The position numbers and the translations under genes are program-made. Below the pieces are notes generated by a model. The model was given only the letters and a program-made list of their open reading frames with translations, ran no database searches and had not been told where the DNA came from. From Marinifilum_A sediminis (GTDB lineage Bacteria; Bacteroidota; Bacteroidia; Bacteroidales; Marinifilaceae), in NCBI GenBank assembly GCA_947496465.1, contig CANMCX010000003.1, positions 310,001-374,000 on the forward strand: DNA of 64,000 bases. Reading direction: 5' to 3'. Within the stretch, counting starts at the first letter, position 1. Every line of letters starts with the position of its first letter. Of this stretch, positions 1 to 7,756 are shown in pieces.

Positions 1-135
1 AGATATTCACCAGATGTGGAGGCTATTTATATCACATTGTTTGTTCTTTTATTTATTGTATTTGTTTGCTTTCTTCTGATATTGATGCAATTAAAAATAA
101 TGAAATTATTTTTCAGTTATCGTAATAATTGCTAA
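1..135 (+). CDS. C-terminal end of a membrane protein (partial)
   Basis: Frame 1 is open from the window edge to a TAA at 133-135, giving 44 residues. They include one strongly hydrophobic stretch (ITLFVLLFIVFVCFLLILM) followed by a short basic tail, so this looks like the last membrane helix of a protein that begins outside the window. The family cannot be named from this fragment. It runs in the same direction as the DUF6261 gene 37 bp downstream. It could also be a chance open frame. Confidence 0.5.
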   Translation, partial: RYSPDVEAIYITLFVLLFIVFVCFLLILMQLKIMKLFFSYRNNC

Positions 136-172
136 ATTCAAATAACTATTATTTAAATTAAAATTTATACTT

Positions 173-904
173 ATGTTTGAATCAGTTCATTTAGCAAACT
201 TACGTCACAACGAATACATTCAGTTTATTCGTAATTTTTTAGAGATTTTAAGCGATTATGATCTTGAAACTTTAAAAATTAAAACACAATCGGATAGTCT
301 CTCAGCTTTGATTGAGAATATGATTGCCTTGTATATGCCTGATAGGGGTAGTGCATTAACAAAGCTTCTGCAAGAAGACGATGAAAGAAGAGATAAGGCT
401 ATTAATGGGATACAATCTGCGATATTTGCATATACATATCATTACGATGTGGAAGTAAAAGGTGCAGCTAATGTTTTATTACCTTCGATGAAAAAGTATG
501 GTACTGGTATAGCCAAACAAAATTATCAGGCTGAAACTGCAATTATCGATTCTATTGTTGAAGAATGGAAACGAGAAGCGGTTTATGTTGATGCTTTGAG
601 TAAGTTAAGTTTGACTGATTGGTTGAATGAACTGGAAACATCAAACACCAAATTCAATACAGACTATTTGGAGCGTGTGAAAGAAAATGCTGAAGCTCCA
701 GAAGTGAAGATTGTGGATTTAAGAAAGCAAATTAATGAAGCTTATCATGTGCTTATAGATAGAATTGCAGCTTTTGATACTATTGGCGAAGGGGTGGAGT
801 ACGCTAACATTATTAAATTAACCAATAGTTTAATTGAAAAGTACAATGCTGTGCTTGCCGCCAGAAACCATAAAGAAGAGGAAGAAATTATAACAGAAGA
901 ATAG
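173..904 (+). CDS. DUF6261 family protein
   Basis: This 243-residue soluble, largely helical protein resembles the DUF6261 family, which is common and often multicopy in Bacteroidota and has no known function. There is no signal peptide, membrane segment or recognisable catalytic motif. The C-terminus is an acidic tail (EEEEIITEE). The gene stands alone, ends just before a bidirectional terminator shared with the yitT-like gene, and has no obvious functional partner here. Family assignment rests on overall sequence resemblance, and any function would be speculation. Confidence 0.75.
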   Translation: MFESVHLANLRHNEYIQFIRNFLEILSDYDLETLKIKTQSDSLSALIENMIALYMPDRGSALTKLLQEDDERRDKAINGIQSAIFAYTYHYDVEVKGAANVLLPSMKKYGTGIAKQNYQAETAIIDSIVEEWKREAVYVDALSKLSLTDWLNELETSNTKFNTDYLERVKENAEAPEVKIVDLRKQINEAYHVLIDRIAAFDTIGEGVEYANIIKLTNSLIEKYNAVLAARNHKEEEEIITEE

Positions 905-948
905 TAATTAGTTCAATTATAAAACGACTTTATTATAAAATTTAGGAT

Positions 949-985
949 AAACCTGTCAGGATCTTAATACCTGACAGGTTTTTAT
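949..985. terminator. Bidirectional intrinsic terminator
   Basis: An 11-bp perfect inverted repeat (AAACCTGTCAG, 949-959, and CTGACAGGTTT, 971-981) with an 11-nt loop sits between two convergent genes. It is followed by TTTATTTT on the plus strand, and A-rich sequence precedes it for the minus strand. It would end both the DUF6261 and the YitT transcripts. Confidence 0.8.
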
Positions 986-986
986 T

Positions 987-1880
987 TTACTGTATCGGCT
1001 TAAAGCCATTCCCATACACATCATTGGTGTCGAGTGTCGCAATGAACGCCTCGGGATCTATTCCTTTTACAAATGTTTCTAGCTGACCCAGTTCTTTTCT
1101 GTTTAAGGCTGTAAAGATGATTTTCTTCTGATCTTTGTGGAATAAACCTTCTCCTTTTAGGTAGGTTCCGCCTCTGTCCATATCTAATATTCGATTTCTT
1201 ATTTCGTCGTGCTTATCGGAGATAATTAAGGCAGCCTTCTTGGCATCCATACCCATTAAAACGGCATCAACGGTTTTGGAGATACATAAAATAGCAATGA
1301 TGCAATAGGGAGCCAGATCAATATCTTGAAAAACGAGGATAGATGTTAGAACAATAAATCCATCAATTACAATAAACATTTGTCCTAATGAAACACGGAA
1401 CCATTTTGAAAAAATACGGGCTATGATATCCGTTCCTCCTGTTGTGGCTCCTGCTGTCACAACCAATCCGATACCTAAACCTATTATAGCTCCTCCAAAC
1501 ATCGAGGATACCAGCAAATCTTTTGTGATGATTGGATTTCCGTATAGATAGGTTATTCCGTCGATAAAGACAGATCCCAGCACCATAGCTAGTATGGTTT
1601 TTATGCCAAACTTACCACCCAGAATTTTAATGCCCCAGGCAAGCAAAGGAATGTTAATGCAAAGAGCTATGGTTCCTACAGGGAAATCAATCAGTTGATT
1701 TAAGATGATACTAAAACCAAATACGCCACCGGGAACCAATTTGTGTGGCATAATGAAAAAATTGTAGCCAAGAGCTACTAAAAGGGATCCGAAAACAATT
1801 AAAGAGTAGTTACGAAACCATAAGGATGAGAATAATTTCTCCTGTGGAAATGACTTCTTTTTATATTGAGGCATGATCAT
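987..1880 (-). CDS. YitT family membrane protein (DUF161/DUF2179)
   Basis: This 297-residue inner-membrane protein has five or six hydrophobic helices in residues 20-215, including the family's glycine-rich segment (VTAGATTGGTDIIARI). A soluble C-terminal domain of about 75 residues (ISDKHDEIRNRI onward) matches DUF2179, a ligand-binding ferredoxin-like fold. YitT proteins are putative transporters of unknown substrate. Length and order (membrane domain, then DUF2179) are normal for the family. The start could be the first ATG or the second (MPQYKKK) two codons later. It is a monocistronic minus-strand gene. Confidence 0.85.
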   Translation of the reverse strand: MIMPQYKKKSFPQEKLFSSLWFRNYSLIVFGSLLVALGYNFFIMPHKLVPGGVFGFSIILNQLIDFPVGTIALCINIPLLAWGIKILGGKFGIKTILAMVLGSVFIDGITYLYGNPIITKDLLVSSMFGGAIIGLGIGLVVTAGATTGGTDIIARIFSKWFRVSLGQMFIVIDGFIVLTSILVFQDIDLAPYCIIAILCISKTVDAVLMGMDAKKAALIISDKHDEIRNRILDMDRGGTYLKGEGLFHKDQKKIIFTALNRKELGQLETFVKGIDPEAFIATLDTNDVYGNGFKPIQ

Positions 1881-2163
1881 ACGATTTTATAACCAAAGGA
1901 TTTTTCTTCGGCAGAATTAAAAATGTGCGCATACAATTAGCTACGACACTAATGATGTCGGAACTTTTAAATGCAATAAATAAATGTAAGATTAGAGCTA
2001 TGGAGAAAAGCATAGCTATTGGAAGGACATTGAGGCAACATCCTTAGTAATATTCACGGGTATCTTTTTCTTAATTCTTTTTTAAATCTCATGACCTTTT
2101 GTAATCGCTTGAACTTGTGTGCGAAATTAGGAAAAAATAATGAAGGATAAATGGTTTGGAAAT
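1881..2163. other. Intergenic region without a recognised gene
   Basis: This AT-rich spacer lies between the yitT-like gene (its 5' side) and the end of odhB. It must hold the yitT promoter, but I find no clear TAnnTTTG element on the minus strand and no convincing short gene, repeat or RNA structure. Confidence 0.4.
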
Positions 2164-2192
2164 AAAAAAAGGGACATGCCATGGCATGTCCC
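2164..2192 (-). terminator. Terminator of the sucA-odhB unit (perfect palindrome)
   Basis: Positions 2171-2192 form a perfect 22-bp palindrome with 11-base half-site GGGACATGCCA. Read on the minus strand it is followed immediately by a run of seven T (2164-2170) just downstream of the odhB stop codon, which is the layout of a strong intrinsic terminator. Confidence 0.85.
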
Positions 2193-2214
2193 TAAGGTAT
2201 GGGTAAATTAAATA

Positions 2215-3447
2215 TTATAATCCCAACAACAAACTATCCGGATCTTTACCATCGAATAGCATCTTGTGTGGGTTTTCAATCATTTCTTTAATTTTTACAA
2301 GGAAACCAACCGAATCCTTACCATCAATTACACGATGATCGTAGGATAGGGCAATGTACATCATTGGGCGAATTTCAACCTTGCCATTTACAGCAACAGG
2401 ACGTTCCACGATATTGTGCATTCCTAAAATCCCCGATTGTGGAGGATTAATAATAGGCGTACTCAATAAAGAGCCAAAAACTCCACCATTTGTAATGGTA
2501 AAAGTACCGCCAGTCATTTCATCCAGGCTAATTTTACCTGTGCGAGCTTTGTTTGCCAAAGCCATTAAGTTCTTTTCAATATCGGCTAGACCTAAGCTCT
2601 CGGTATTTCTGATTACAGGGACCATTAATCCTTTAGGAGTTTGAACTGCAATGGCAATATCAGCATATTCAGGTGTTACAATTTCATCTCCATCAATCAT
2701 TGAGTTAACTGCCGGATGCAATTTTAAAGCTTCTGAAGCTGCTTTTGTAAAAAAGGACATGAATCCCAGTTTGATATCGTGAGTTTCCACAAACTTCTTC
2801 TGGTATTTTTTTCTCATTTCCATAACTGCACTCATGTCCACCTCGTTAAAAGTGGTCAACATAGCAGTTTCGTTCTTTACCGATACCAAGCGTGCACTCA
2901 ACTTCTTTCGAAGATTGGTCATTTTTGTACGCTTCTGATCGCGAGAAATACTTTTTGGTTCAGCAGCAACAGGCTGATTGTTTTTATTCTCGACTACCGC
3001 TTGAATGTCTTTTTTCGATAATCTCTGCAATCCTGCAATTACATCATCAACCGAAAGTTGATTTTCTTCCATTAGCTTTTTTGCAATAGGAGAGATTTTC
3101 ACATCCTTGAAATTGTCTGATTCTACCTTCTTGCTTTCAGCAGCTAAAGGTTCCGCTACTTTAGCTGTAGCCTCTTCTTTTTTAGTTTCAGCCTTTGCTG
3201 GAGCTTCACCTGCAAAGCTAGTGTCGATTTTACAAGCAACCGATCCAACTTCAACAGTATCGCCTTCCTGTGCAAGAATCTGGATTTTCCCTCCTTCATC
3301 AGCAACCAAAGTAAGTGTGGCTTTATCTGATTCAATCTCAGCAATGTCTTGATCTTTCTCAACAATATCACCATCGGCAACAAACCAACTGGCTATTTCT
3401 ACTTCGGAAATGGATTCTCCCGGACTAGGTATTTTTATTTCAATCAT
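2215..3447 (-). CDS. odhB: Dihydrolipoyl succinyltransferase (2-oxoglutarate dehydrogenase E2)
   Basis: This is the E2 core of the 2-oxoglutarate dehydrogenase complex; it transfers succinyl groups to CoA in the TCA cycle. Domains in order: an N-terminal lipoyl domain (1-75) with the lipoylated lysine in ESDKAT (K42); a flexible Ala/Lys/Glu linker; a peripheral subunit-binding domain (about 115-152, SPIAKKLMEEN); and the catalytic acyltransferase domain (about 180-410) with the active-site DHRVIDG motif (H371, D375). The length of 410 is normal. It lies 115 bp downstream of sucA on the same strand and is surely co-transcribed. E3 is not in the window. Confidence 0.96.
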   Translation of the reverse strand: MIEIKIPSPGESISEVEIASWFVADGDIVEKDQDIAEIESDKATLTLVADEGGKIQILAQEGDTVEVGSVACKIDTSFAGEAPAKAETKKEEATAKVAEPLAAESKKVESDNFKDVKISPIAKKLMEENQLSVDDVIAGLQRLSKKDIQAVVENKNNQPVAAEPKSISRDQKRTKMTNLRKKLSARLVSVKNETAMLTTFNEVDMSAVMEMRKKYQKKFVETHDIKLGFMSFFTKAASEALKLHPAVNSMIDGDEIVTPEYADIAIAVQTPKGLMVPVIRNTESLGLADIEKNLMALANKARTGKISLDEMTGGTFTITNGGVFGSLLSTPIINPPQSGILGMHNIVERPVAVNGKVEIRPMMYIALSYDHRVIDGKDSVGFLVKIKEMIENPHKMLFDGKDPDSLLLGL

Positions 3448-3469
3448 TTGAATATGTTATTGTTTTTAG

Positions 3470-3550
3470 TATCAAGTAAAGAGTATAAAGTATCAAGATA
3501 GAGTTTGATGTCTTGCGTGAGTTGTCTTGATACTTTGTTCTTTATACTTG
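3470..3550. repeat. Imperfect inverted/direct repeat tract between sucA and odhB
   Basis: The spacer holds repeated variants of AAGTATCAAG and AGTATAAAG and their reverse complements (AAGTATCAAGA near 3488 and TCTTGATACTT at 3525-3535). The RNA could fold into a long hairpin between the two genes of the operon. It resembles the TCAAGTCTCAAG-type tracts elsewhere in this window (49334-49385 and 53321-53354). Confidence 0.5.
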
Positions 3551-3562
3551 TGTCTTTTTGAT

Positions 3563-6418
3563 TTACATTAACAACTTGCTCTTTTTTTCTTCGAAATATT
3601 CGTGAGTTTGAAGGATTTCCTCATGAGAACTTCCTTCTACACATTGTAATCCACAATATTTTAGCTTGCGATCACAATCGCACTTTCTAAATACCTTGTT
3701 GATGATTTCGTTTTGTCCAAGCATGTGAATCTTAGCCAATCCTGTAGCAGGACTACCGCTAGCCTGACGTGCAACAGGAACCAATTTTACATCCTTGTAC
3801 TTGAACTCGTAATTTACAAACTGCCAAGCACCCATATTTTCCGGTTCTTCCTGAACCCAAAGATGAAGGATTGCGTTTGGATATCTTTCTAAAATTTGAT
3901 CAACTTGTTTGTGTGGGAACGGATACAATTGTTCGATACGCACCAAGGCGATATCCTGAGCATTCAACTTTTCTTTTTGAGCTAATAAATCGTAATAGAT
4001 CTTACCCGAACAGAAAACTACTCTTCGAACCTCTTCAGCAATTACATTGTCATCATCAATTGCCTCCTGAAAATGCCCTTTTGCTAATTCATCCATACTC
4101 GACATACAAGCTGGATGACGCAGTAAACTCTTAGGAGAGAAGCAAATTAATGGTACACGAATCTCACGTTTAACTTGTCGTCTTAACATGTGAAACAAGT
4201 TGGCTGGAGTTGTAGGATTGGTAATTTGCATGTTGTTATTGGCACAAAGAGTAAGGAAACGTTCCATTCTTGCACTTGAATGTTCTGCACCTTGTCCTTC
4301 ATATCCATGAGGAAGATACATAACCAAACCATTCTTAATTCCCCATTTGTCTTCAGCAGCACTGATGTATTGATCAATTACAGCCTGAGCAACATTGTGG
4401 AAATCTCCAAATTGAGCTTCCCAAATGGTCAATCCAGAAGGATGCGCCATTGCATATCCATATTCATAACCAAGCACACCATATTCACTCAAAGATGAAT
4501 TGTAAACATGAAATGGAGCTTGATCTTTGTCTATATTTTTAAGAGGGAAATATTTTTTATCCGTCTCTTCGATAACCAAAGCTGCATGACGGTGCGAGAA
4601 AGTTCCTCGTTCCGAATCCTGTCCGCTAATTCTTACCGAATTACCTTCGGATAACAAGCTCGAATAAGCCAATAGCTCACCCATTGCCCAGTCCATTCGG
4701 TCATTGGTAACCATATTTTTTCTATCGGACATAAGCTTACCGATTTTTTTGAAAAAATGGAGGTCATCAGGCAGATGGGTAATTTTATCAGCCAGATTCA
4801 GTAAAGATTTTTTATTTACACCCGTTTCAGGTGAGCTTTCAAAATCAGAATCACAAGAATATCTTATTCCTTCATAATAGTTATCCAGGAATGGTTGAAT
4901 AATAACCTTGTCGAATGTTTTTGAAAGCTCAAATTTGTGATCTAACAATTTGTTATAATTCGTGTTTATATCTTTAATTTCCGAAGGTGTGTAAACTCCC
5001 TTTTCGATAAGATGATTTGCATAAAGATCTCGTGGATTCTTATGTTTAGCAATTTCCTTATACAATATTGGTTGAGTGAAGCGAGGTTCGTCTCCTTCGT
5101 TGTGTCCGTATTTTCTGTACGAAAGAATATCAATGAAAACGTCGGTATTGAATTCCTGACGATATTCCATTGCTAATTTAATCGTGAAAATTAAGGCTTC
5201 CACATCATCCCCATTCACATGGAATACAGGAGATCTGGTTACCTTCGCAACGTCGGTACAATACGTACTCGATCTGGCATCCAGGTAATTGGTTGTAAAT
5301 CCAACCTGATTGTTGATGACCAAATGGATGGTTCCACCTGTTTTATATCCTTTCAACTGAGACATCTGAACTGTTTCGTAAACAATTCCCTGACCAGCAA
5401 TAGCCGCATCACCATGTATCACAACAGGAACCAATTTATCCTGATCCCCGGAATAATCGTTATCTATTTTTGAACGAGAAATTCCCTGAACAACAGCACC
5501 AACAGTTTCCAGATGCGATGGATTCGGAGCCAAATGTAATTTCACTTCACTTCCATCATCCGTTTTAACGGTATTTCCATAGCCCAAATGATATTTTACA
5601 TCACCTAAAGCAATGTCCTCTTCGAATTCCTCACCAACAAATTCTTTGAAGATATTCTCGTAAGGTTTCTCCAAAATATTAGCGAGTATATTTAATCTTC
5701 CGCGATGTGCCATTCCAAAAATGAACTCCTGAACTCCAAGCTCAGCACCTCGTTCAATCATTGCATCTAATGCAGGAATTAAGGTTTCGGCACCTTCTAA
5801 GGAGAATCGTTTCTGACCAACGAATTTTTTGTGAATGTAGTTCTCGAATCCAACAGCCATTTTCAGATGATAGTAAATGTGCTTGCGTTGTTCTTCCGTA
5901 AATTGTGGAGTATTCTTAGAGCTCTCCATCTTTTTCTGCAACCATCGCAACATTTGCGGATGTCTCACAAATACATATTCCGCACCAATCGATTTACAAT
6001 AGGTCTCTTGCAAATGAGCCACAATATCTTTCAATTTGGCAACTCCAATTCCAATTTCTTTACCAGCATGAAATACGGTTTCTAAATCGGATTCGGATAA
6101 ATCGAAATTTTCGATGTCAAGAGTAGGGAAATATTTTCTGCGAGTACGAACCGGATTTGTCTTTGTGAACAGGTGTCCACGCTGACGATACGCCTGAATC
6201 AAATTCATCACATTGAATTCCTTGCTCATCGATTCGCTTGCAGGTGCATTATCTGAAACCGAAGTCTGCTTTACCGGAAATTTAGCCGATGCAAAATCAA
6301 AACCCTGGAAAAAGGTTCTCCAACTTTCTTCGACAGATTCGGGATCATTTTTATAGGATTGGTAGAGTTCATCAATGTATTCGATTTCACTATTACCCAA
6401 AAAACTAAATTTATCCAT
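3563..6418 (-). CDS. sucA: 2-oxoglutarate dehydrogenase E1 component
   Basis: This is the thiamine-diphosphate enzyme that decarboxylates 2-oxoglutarate and succinylates the lipoyl group of E2. At 951 residues it is close to the usual E1o length. The N-terminus carries the E2-interaction segment (FLGNSEIEYIDELYQSYK). Family hallmarks follow: the GMAHRGRLN loop, the cofactor region with GHNEGDEP, the C-terminal transketolase segment EAQFGDF, and HGYEGQGAEHSSAR. The last residues contain an unusual Cys cluster (CDCDRKLKYCGLQC). It is first in the sucA-odhB operon, with an exact TAnnTTTG promoter element upstream. Confidence 0.97.
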   Translation of the reverse strand: MDKFSFLGNSEIEYIDELYQSYKNDPESVEESWRTFFQGFDFASAKFPVKQTSVSDNAPASESMSKEFNVMNLIQAYRQRGHLFTKTNPVRTRRKYFPTLDIENFDLSESDLETVFHAGKEIGIGVAKLKDIVAHLQETYCKSIGAEYVFVRHPQMLRWLQKKMESSKNTPQFTEEQRKHIYYHLKMAVGFENYIHKKFVGQKRFSLEGAETLIPALDAMIERGAELGVQEFIFGMAHRGRLNILANILEKPYENIFKEFVGEEFEEDIALGDVKYHLGYGNTVKTDDGSEVKLHLAPNPSHLETVGAVVQGISRSKIDNDYSGDQDKLVPVVIHGDAAIAGQGIVYETVQMSQLKGYKTGGTIHLVINNQVGFTTNYLDARSSTYCTDVAKVTRSPVFHVNGDDVEALIFTIKLAMEYRQEFNTDVFIDILSYRKYGHNEGDEPRFTQPILYKEIAKHKNPRDLYANHLIEKGVYTPSEIKDINTNYNKLLDHKFELSKTFDKVIIQPFLDNYYEGIRYSCDSDFESSPETGVNKKSLLNLADKITHLPDDLHFFKKIGKLMSDRKNMVTNDRMDWAMGELLAYSSLLSEGNSVRISGQDSERGTFSHRHAALVIEETDKKYFPLKNIDKDQAPFHVYNSSLSEYGVLGYEYGYAMAHPSGLTIWEAQFGDFHNVAQAVIDQYISAAEDKWGIKNGLVMYLPHGYEGQGAEHSSARMERFLTLCANNNMQITNPTTPANLFHMLRRQVKREIRVPLICFSPKSLLRHPACMSSMDELAKGHFQEAIDDDNVIAEEVRRVVFCSGKIYYDLLAQKEKLNAQDIALVRIEQLYPFPHKQVDQILERYPNAILHLWVQEEPENMGAWQFVNYEFKYKDVKLVPVARQASGSPATGLAKIHMLGQNEIINKVFRKCDCDRKLKYCGLQCVEGSSHEEILQTHEYFEEKKSKLLM

Positions 6419-6461
6419 AGAGTTGTTTGTTGTTCTTATCTGATTTTTGTTGTCACTTAAA

Positions 6462-6489
6462 CAAATGTATTAATTTTGAAATGTTTCAA
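6462..6489 (-). promoter_or_regulatory. Predicted sucA promoter
   Basis: On the minus strand an exact Bacteroidota -7 box (TACATTTG, plus-strand 6462-6469) lies 17 bp from a TTG (-33 element, 6487-6489). The transcript would start near 6456, leaving a leader of about 38 nt before the sucA ATG at 6418. Confidence 0.5.
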
Positions 6490-6608
6490 GATATCAAATA
6501 TCGAATAAAAGACGAAAAGGTCATTTTTTTTTCTAATGTACTCATAGAGTTTTTCTATGAGCTGATTTTGTTTAACAGTGAATAAAAAAATACTTCTATA
6601 ATTTTTTA

Positions 6609-6639
6609 TTTGTAGAGAGTTCCAAGTACTTTAGTTTTG
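6609..6639 (+). promoter_or_regulatory. Predicted promoter of the YiiX-like lipoprotein gene
   Basis: TTTG at 6609-6612, a 19-bp spacer and an exact -7 box TAGTTTTG at 6632-6639 match the Bacteroidota consensus. Transcription would begin near 6644, which excludes the upstream in-frame ATG at 6637 and supports a start at 6667. Confidence 0.65.
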
Positions 6640-6666
6640 CATTCAGAAACATCAAATACTTTAATT

Positions 6667-7707
6667 ATGTCTTTGCTCCGATTAGCCTTTGCTATTCTTA
6701 CTTTAGCTACATTTATAAGCTGCAATAATTTACAAAAAAAAACGCATTTTGATTTACAGAAAGGTGATTTGATTTTTCAGGATTTAGATTCTGACTCCAT
6801 AAGTGATGCAATAGAATCAGTAACAGGAGGAAAGGAGCAATTGAATTTCTCGCACATTGGAATAGTGGATTTGAATGAAAAGGGAGAGGTATTTGTTCTG
6901 GAAGCAATATCAAAAGGCGTTAGCTATACACCGATTGATTCCTTTTTGAATAGAAATACAGATGCAAACGGCAACCCTAAAGTTGCAGTTGGGAGATTAA
7001 GATCGGAGTATTCCAATAAAATACAATCTGCCTTAGACTATGGTAAAAGTTTGATTGGGGCTCCCTACGATAATGTGTATATAATTGGAGATTCAAATTA
7101 CTATTGTTCCGAATTGATTTATGAAATGTTTGTGAATACATCTGATTCTAGCGAAGTTTTTAAATTAAATCCAATGACTTTCAAAGCTCCTGAATCGGAT
7201 GAATTTCTCCCATTTTGGATTGACTATTATCAAAAATTAGGTGTTGAAATTCCTGAAGGTAAACCAGGTTTAAATCCGAATGGAATGTTTCAATCGGAGA
7301 ATATAGATATAGTGCTTCCATATGGAAGGTTTGACAGCTATTTAAGTAATAAGCAAATTGTAGATAGTTTATGGTTTGAATTTGCTTCTGCAATGGAAAA
7401 TAAGAATCTAGCATATTTAACAAAGAAGTCATTAGATACAATTCAATGTGTTGATTGTAATACTAATTTTAAGACAAAAAATGACTACTATGATGCAAAA
7501 ATGATTTTTAAGAATCACTTAAAGGAACTGATGCATCTAGATTCCTTAACGAATAAAGATTTTTCATCTTATTCCAATGATAGCATAATTAGAATTGGTT
7601 ATACAATAAAATGTAAAGAGGCTCCTGAAGGATCATATGGTTTATTTTTTTCTTTTAAAAGAGTTAAAAGAGACTATTTGTTTTCTGGAATGTTTACTGT
7701 GCCTTAA
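6667..7707 (+). CDS. YiiX/YebB-like permuted NlpC/P60 lipoprotein
   Basis: This 346-residue protein begins with a lipoprotein signal (MSLLRLAFAILTLATFISC, Cys as lipid anchor). Residues of about 30-220 resemble the YiiX/C92 papain-like cysteine peptidase or amidase family: a GDLIFQD opening, the catalytic-type histidine in FSHIGIV, and the cysteine in YYCSELIY. Such enzymes act on peptide or amide bonds at the cell envelope, but the substrate is unknown. About 130 extra C-terminal residues have no recognised domain. The ATG at 6667 was chosen because the predicted -7 box overlaps an in-frame ATG at 6637. Confidence 0.78.
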   Translation: MSLLRLAFAILTLATFISCNNLQKKTHFDLQKGDLIFQDLDSDSISDAIESVTGGKEQLNFSHIGIVDLNEKGEVFVLEAISKGVSYTPIDSFLNRNTDANGNPKVAVGRLRSEYSNKIQSALDYGKSLIGAPYDNVYIIGDSNYYCSELIYEMFVNTSDSSEVFKLNPMTFKAPESDEFLPFWIDYYQKLGVEIPEGKPGLNPNGMFQSENIDIVLPYGRFDSYLSNKQIVDSLWFEFASAMENKNLAYLTKKSLDTIQCVDCNTNFKTKNDYYDAKMIFKNHLKELMHLDSLTNKDFSSYSNDSIIRIGYTIKCKEAPEGSYGLFFSFKRVKRDYLFSGMFTVP

Positions 7708-7756
7708 TCTCTTAAATTAACCAGGTACATTTTTTATTTTCACATTAAAATTATAT